This document shows positions 61,067 to 64,000 of a stretch of 64,000 bases of DNA, one piece after another. The stretch spans positions 1 through 64,000 of the forward strand of contig CALBGI010000034.1 of assembly GCA_937893675.1 (NCBI GenBank), written 5' to 3'. Under the pieces are notes generated by a model. That model worked only from the letters and a program-made list of their open reading frames with translations. It was not told the DNA's origin and made no database searches. Each line of letters starts with the position of its first letter. The stretch's first letter is position 1. The stretch is from an uncultured Blautia sp. Its GTDB lineage: Bacteria; Bacillota; Clostridia; Lachnospirales; Lachnospiraceae. The position numbers and the translations under genes are program-made.

Positions 61067-62684
61067 ATTCTACATCGGTTCTGTCCCATTTGTCACAGAG
61101 AGACTGTACGTCGCGTGAAAAACGTTCCAGGTCTTTATTCGGACAGCCCTCGTTTTTCCGGATAACTGTAAGCAGACGGTGTCCCAGGGAAAGGAGTTTT
61201 TCAAAAGCTCTGGCCGCTCTTGCTGCCTTCGGAGAAGTCTTCGATTTTTCAATCTTAATACCCTCGGCTTCGTAAAGACAGACGTTTTCTGCCAGATCAT
61301 AAACCGTCCCGCTGAACGGTGCCATGGTGCTGCAGCCCAACTCATCCTGCAGACGTTTCGCAAAAATCTCTGTCACGCTGTCTTCCCCATGCGTGACAAA
61401 AATCTTCTTCGGCCTGCTCTCATAGGCCTTTGCCCATTCCAGAAGCCCGTTCACATCTGCATGCCCGCTGATCCCGGGCATCTGATAAATTTCTGCCGCT
61501 ACATGAACCTGCTCTCCAAAAAGCTTCACCTCTGTTGCTCCTTCCAGAAGCGCCCGGCCCAGAGTACCAATCGCCTGATATCCCACAAACAAAATGGTAT
61601 TTTTTTCATTCCACAAATTATGTTTTAAATGGTGCTTGATTCTTCCCGCGTCGCACATGCCGCTGGCCGAAATGATGACTTTACAGTCCTCGTCAAAGTT
61701 AATTGCCCGGGAATCATCGCTGGTAACCGAGGTCTTCAAACCCGGAAAGCTCAGCGGATTAATCCCTTTATTCACCAGCTCCATCGCCTCTTCATCATAG
61801 CAGTCATAGATATGCTCCTGAAAAATGGTAGTAGCCTCATTTGCCAACGGACTGTCCACATAAACCTTAAACCCGTCATGGCCGTACACCAGCTGTTCTT
61901 CTTTTATCTGCCGGATAAAATACAGCATTTCCTGTGTACGTCCAACTGCAAAAGAAGGAATTACCAGACTGCCGCCTCTGTCAAAGGTTCTCTGAATCAC
62001 CTCTGCCAATAGCTTGACATATTCCGGCCGTTCGCCATGGCTGCGGTCGCCATAGGTGGATTCCATGACCACATAGTCTGCTTTGTGAAGATATTCCGGG
62101 TCGCGGATCAGCGGCTGATCCAGATTTCCAATATCACCGGAAAAGACAATGGTTTCTTCTTTTCCCTCCTCAGAAATACACACCTCTATGCTGGCGGATC
62201 CCAGAAGATGCCCTGCATCAACGAACCGCACGCGAATTCCCGGAGCCGGAACAATTTCTTTTTTATAGGGACAGCTTACAAAGTTTTTCAACACACCCAT
62301 GGCATCTTCCATGGTATATGCCGGTACAAACAAAGGCTTTCCCTGCCGTTTTCCCTTTCGATTTCTCCACTCAGCCTCAAACATCTGAATGTGGGCACTG
62401 TCACGGAGCATAATATCACACAGATGACAGGTTGCCTCGGTTGCATAAATGGGTCCCTGAAAACCTTTTGCATAAATGGCCGGAAGATTGCCGGAATGAT
62501 CCATGTGCGCATGGGTCAGCAGCACAAAATCCAGTTCTCCCGGCGAGACCGGGATATCCTGATTTTCATAATAATTGGGCCCCTGTTCCATTCCGCAATC
62601 AACCAAAAATCGTTTTCCTGCCGCTTCCAGATAATAACAGCTGCCGGTCACTTCGTGGGCAGCTCCCAGAAATGTTATCTTCAT
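61065..62684 (-). CDS. MBL-fold beta-CASP ribonuclease-like protein
   Basis: This 539-residue protein has metallo-beta-lactamase motif 2 THAHMDHSG (about 57-65), the next His in DAGHLLGSASIEV and the Asp in FSGDIGNLDQPL. The beta-CASP domain includes ESTYGDR, SFAVGRTQEML and SASGMCDAGRIKHHL, with the last His in SGHADVNGLLEW. It should be a zinc-dependent RNA nuclease of the CPSF-73/RNase J-related type. The last 90 residues (RAARAFEKLLSLGHRL...) are helical and basic. The start has a weak ribosome-binding site (GGGGGC). It is convergent with the TSCPD gene. Confidence 0.9.
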   Translation of the reverse strand: MKITFLGAAHEVTGSCYYLEAAGKRFLVDCGMEQGPNYYENQDIPVSPGELDFVLLTHAHMDHSGNLPAIYAKGFQGPIYATEATCHLCDIMLRDSAHIQMFEAEWRNRKGKRQGKPLFVPAYTMEDAMGVLKNFVSCPYKKEIVPAPGIRVRFVDAGHLLGSASIEVCISEEGKEETIVFSGDIGNLDQPLIRDPEYLHKADYVVMESTYGDRSHGERPEYVKLLAEVIQRTFDRGGSLVIPSFAVGRTQEMLYFIRQIKEEQLVYGHDGFKVYVDSPLANEATTIFQEHIYDCYDEEAMELVNKGINPLSFPGLKTSVTSDDSRAINFDEDCKVIISASGMCDAGRIKHHLKHNLWNEKNTILFVGYQAIGTLGRALLEGATEVKLFGEQVHVAAEIYQMPGISGHADVNGLLEWAKAYESRPKKIFVTHGEDSVTEIFAKRLQDELGCSTMAPFSGTVYDLAENVCLYEAEGIKIEKSKTSPKAARAARAFEKLLSLGHRLLTVIRKNEGCPNKDLERFSRDVQSLCDKWDRTDVE

Positions 62685-62790
62685 ACATCAAGCCCCCTTT
62701 TCGCGCATATAGCATTCAATATATTTTGTTTATTCTATTATACACAACAACAAGGGTATTTAACAGATGTTTTCTGAATTTTTATAGATT

Positions 62791-62910
62791 TTATGGAAAG
62801 CCACAGCCCGTGACACAGGCTGTGACTTCAGAATTGTTTGTTTCCAAAACCGTGAACTCTGTCATCGCAAAATGGTAATGTAAGGCTACAATCGTATTTT
62901 TCTTTTGCAT
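62791..62910 (-). CDS. Candidate 39-residue peptide with two C-terminal cysteines
   Basis: Within the 304-bp gap 62685-62988 an ATG-started frame encodes 39 residues. It begins MQKKNTIVALHYHFAM, has a middle LETNNSEV and ends TACVTGCGFP. The final codons form the hairpin CACAGCC/GGCTGTG (62802-62824), which may instead be a terminator for the DUF6147-like gene upstream. The ribosome-binding site is poor. Coding status is open. It is reported because an ATG frame ending in a short Cys-x3-Cys tail could be a peptide substrate. Confidence 0.25.
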   Translation of the reverse strand: MQKKNTIVALHYHFAMTEFTVLETNNSEVTACVTGCGFP

Positions 62911-62988
62911 ACTTCATTTTGCAGAAAATCCACGGCCGGAAATACTCGTAATATCCAAATCAATATGCTTGCCGGATAAGGAGTCTGG

Positions 62989-63471
62989 TTATTTCACAAG
63001 AACTCCCTGAGTTAATGTACTTGTAGACTCCCTGACACCACTGTCATAAGCTGCATGATAGCCGCGCACACGGTAATAATGACCGCTTGGCACGATCACA
63101 TTGTAGCTGCGGCTGAAGCTTGTTGCGTTCTCTTTGCTCAAATCCCAGATTTTATAGGTAGCATAGGAGCCATCCACCTTCCACTCCAGACTCAAGGTCA
63201 AATATACCTTATCGCACACATGATGGCACTGGGATAAGCCATAAATATTCACCTCATGGCTGGAGAGCTTACTGATTTTCGTCTGTCCAAAGCTTAAATG
63301 ATTTCCCTTCGTCAGCGGAGAATTTGTATCCTCTGCAGCCTCCTCTGTCGTTTCTGTGCTCTGCAGCCGTTCCAGAATACTTTCAGAAGATGCAAAAACC
63401 GGATTGGAAACACACAGACTCAGAACAGCGATCGACAAAGCCATAACTTTTTTCATACTTTTCTTTTTCAT
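62989..63471 (-). CDS. Secreted DUF6147-like protein
   Basis: This 160-residue protein has a signal peptide (MKKVMALSIAVLSLCVSNPVFA), an acidic spacer (about 35-50) and a compact domain of about 100 residues. The domain has NSPLTKGNHLSFGQTKISKLSS, CHHVCDKVYLTLSLEWKVDGSY and VIVPSGHYYRVRGYHAA, ending STLTQG. It resembles DUF6147 proteins of Lachnospiraceae, whose function is unknown. The two cysteines may pair outside the cell. The ATG at 63471 is used; the codon before it is TTG. GAGG lies about 9 nt upstream. Confidence 0.65.
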   Translation of the reverse strand: MKKKSMKKVMALSIAVLSLCVSNPVFASSESILERLQSTETTEEAAEDTNSPLTKGNHLSFGQTKISKLSSHEVNIYGLSQCHHVCDKVYLTLSLEWKVDGSYATYKIWDLSKENATSFSRSYNVIVPSGHYYRVRGYHAAYDSGVRESTSTLTQGVLVK

Positions 63472-63553
63472 CAATCATACCTCGTCTTCCCATTGTAGCA
63501 TTCCATTACAATCCAATATACGAAATACTTTTCTCCTTATCTCTCTTCCTACG

Positions 63554-64000
63554 TTAGAATTTTATATATTGTATCATTTTTTCCAGTTCTGATTTTTTAA
63601 TTTTTCCATCTATTTGATAAAACACTTCCTGAAATTCCCACTGCGCCGTATAGGTTTTTACTGTGTCCTGTTCATCCTGAGTCTCTATAAGGTCAACCTC
63701 TATGTCTCCATTATCTGACGCAATGGCTAATGTCTCACATTTTTTCCCATTCAATCCAATGTTAGCACTTGCTTGCACCTCACTGTTTTTGTCAACAATA
63801 ATAGAAACAATTGTGTCTCCATATTGATATTCCATTCTGGCAATACCTGCCTCCTTTATGACTTCATAATTATAATATTCGAAATGCGATGGTCTAAAAT
63901 GAAATTCCGGCATTTTTACGCCAAGTTCCCGTTCAATTTTCTCTATCGCCGCATATTCGTCCTCATTCACATCCTCATTTGTTTTATCATTCCCAATAAT
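63554..64000 (-). CDS. 3' part of a gene cut by the window edge, possibly DUF4367-like
   Basis: The frame stays open with no stop from 63554 to the right edge, so the visible 149 codons are a C-terminal fragment. Within it ELGVKMPEFHFRPSHFEYYNYEVIKEAGIARMEYQYGDTIVSIIVDKN resembles, by eye, the C-terminal domains of DUF4367 or anti-sigma-factor-associated proteins of Clostridia. No membrane span or motif is visible in this part. The next gene on this strand follows after about 80 bp. The resemblance is weak; the true start lies beyond the window. Confidence 0.5.
   Translation of the reverse strand: MIGNDKTNEDVNEDEYAAIEKIERELGVKMPEFHFRPSHFEYYNYEVIKEAGIARMEYQYGDTIVSIIVDKNSEVQASANIGLNGKKCETLAIASDNGDIEVDLIETQDEQDTVKTYTAQWEFQEVFYQIDGKIKKSELEKMIQYIKF

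Noticed and set aside
1..64000. CRISPR arrays, prophage, insertion sequences, riboswitches
   Set aside because: No regularly spaced short repeats, transposase, integrase or phage structural gene was seen; no leader matched a riboswitch I can recognise.

Overview
The window reads as chromosomal DNA of a spore-forming, low-GC Gram-positive anaerobe of the Clostridia, most likely Lachnospiraceae. The evidence is gene content: a split transketolase, paired GlgC/GlgD, SpoVG and a YyaC-type spore protein, an anaerobic NrdG-like radical-SAM activase, Lachnospiraceae-type DUF5711, DUF6128 and DUF6147-like proteins, a TSCPD-domain protein, and a large (about 260 nt) SRP RNA. No phage, insertion sequence, CRISPR array or rRNA gene lies inside the window. 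Assignments to families are by eye from the translated sequence, not from searches.

Left part (1-16.4 kb). Two tandem sigma-A promoters at the extreme left fire leftward out of the window and look like rRNA-operon promoters. Next comes a leftward envelope operon: a LysM protein with a degenerate MPN/JAMM-like head, a DUF5711 propeller protein and CvpA. It is followed by yyaC (rightward) and a non-oxidative pentose-phosphate operon (transaldolase-like aldolase, then the transketolase N and C halves) with a LacI-type regulator upstream. The replication/repair cluster dnaX-ybaB-recR, phosphofructokinase, the SRP RNA and tadA come next. The order tadA-scr-dnaX-ybaB-recR is that of Bacillus, but here scr is inverted and pfkA sits between scr and dnaX. 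A MATE transporter, an NrdG-like activase and a DUF6128 protein close this part.

Middle (16.4-35.8 kb). A single 19.2-kb gene encodes a 6394-residue secreted, sortase-type wall protein. It consists of roughly three dozen Cna-B/SpaA and pilin-type isopeptide domains between proline-rich repeats. It has its own strong promoter and terminator; no sortase is encoded nearby.

Right part (36-64 kb). tRNA-Pro(CGG) and an RluA pseudouridine synthase are followed by bioY with a BirA-type operator, a coiled-coil/3D-domain wall hydrolase, spoVG, the glycogen genes glgC-glgD, and murC. Between murC and a rightward operon of a DnaD-like protein, a DnaC/DnaI-like helicase loader and PRPP synthetase lies a dense cluster of DnaA boxes: six perfect 9-mers plus near matches, including a 25-bp direct repeat. 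After that come a YhaN/YhaO-like ATPase-nuclease pair, asnS, a galactose operon galK-galT with an SGNH hydrolase, a membrane-anchored 816-residue protein co-transcribed with a methyltransferase, mtnN, a TSCPD protein, a beta-CASP ribonuclease-like protein, and a DUF6147-like secreted protein. A gene cut by the window edge ends the sequence.

The points most worth a second look are the DnaA-box cluster controlling a replisome-loading operon, the giant adhesin, the LysM protein with a catalytically dead MPN-like domain, the Rad50/SbcC-like ATPase with a membrane hairpin at its coiled-coil apex, and the clean BirA operator on bioY.
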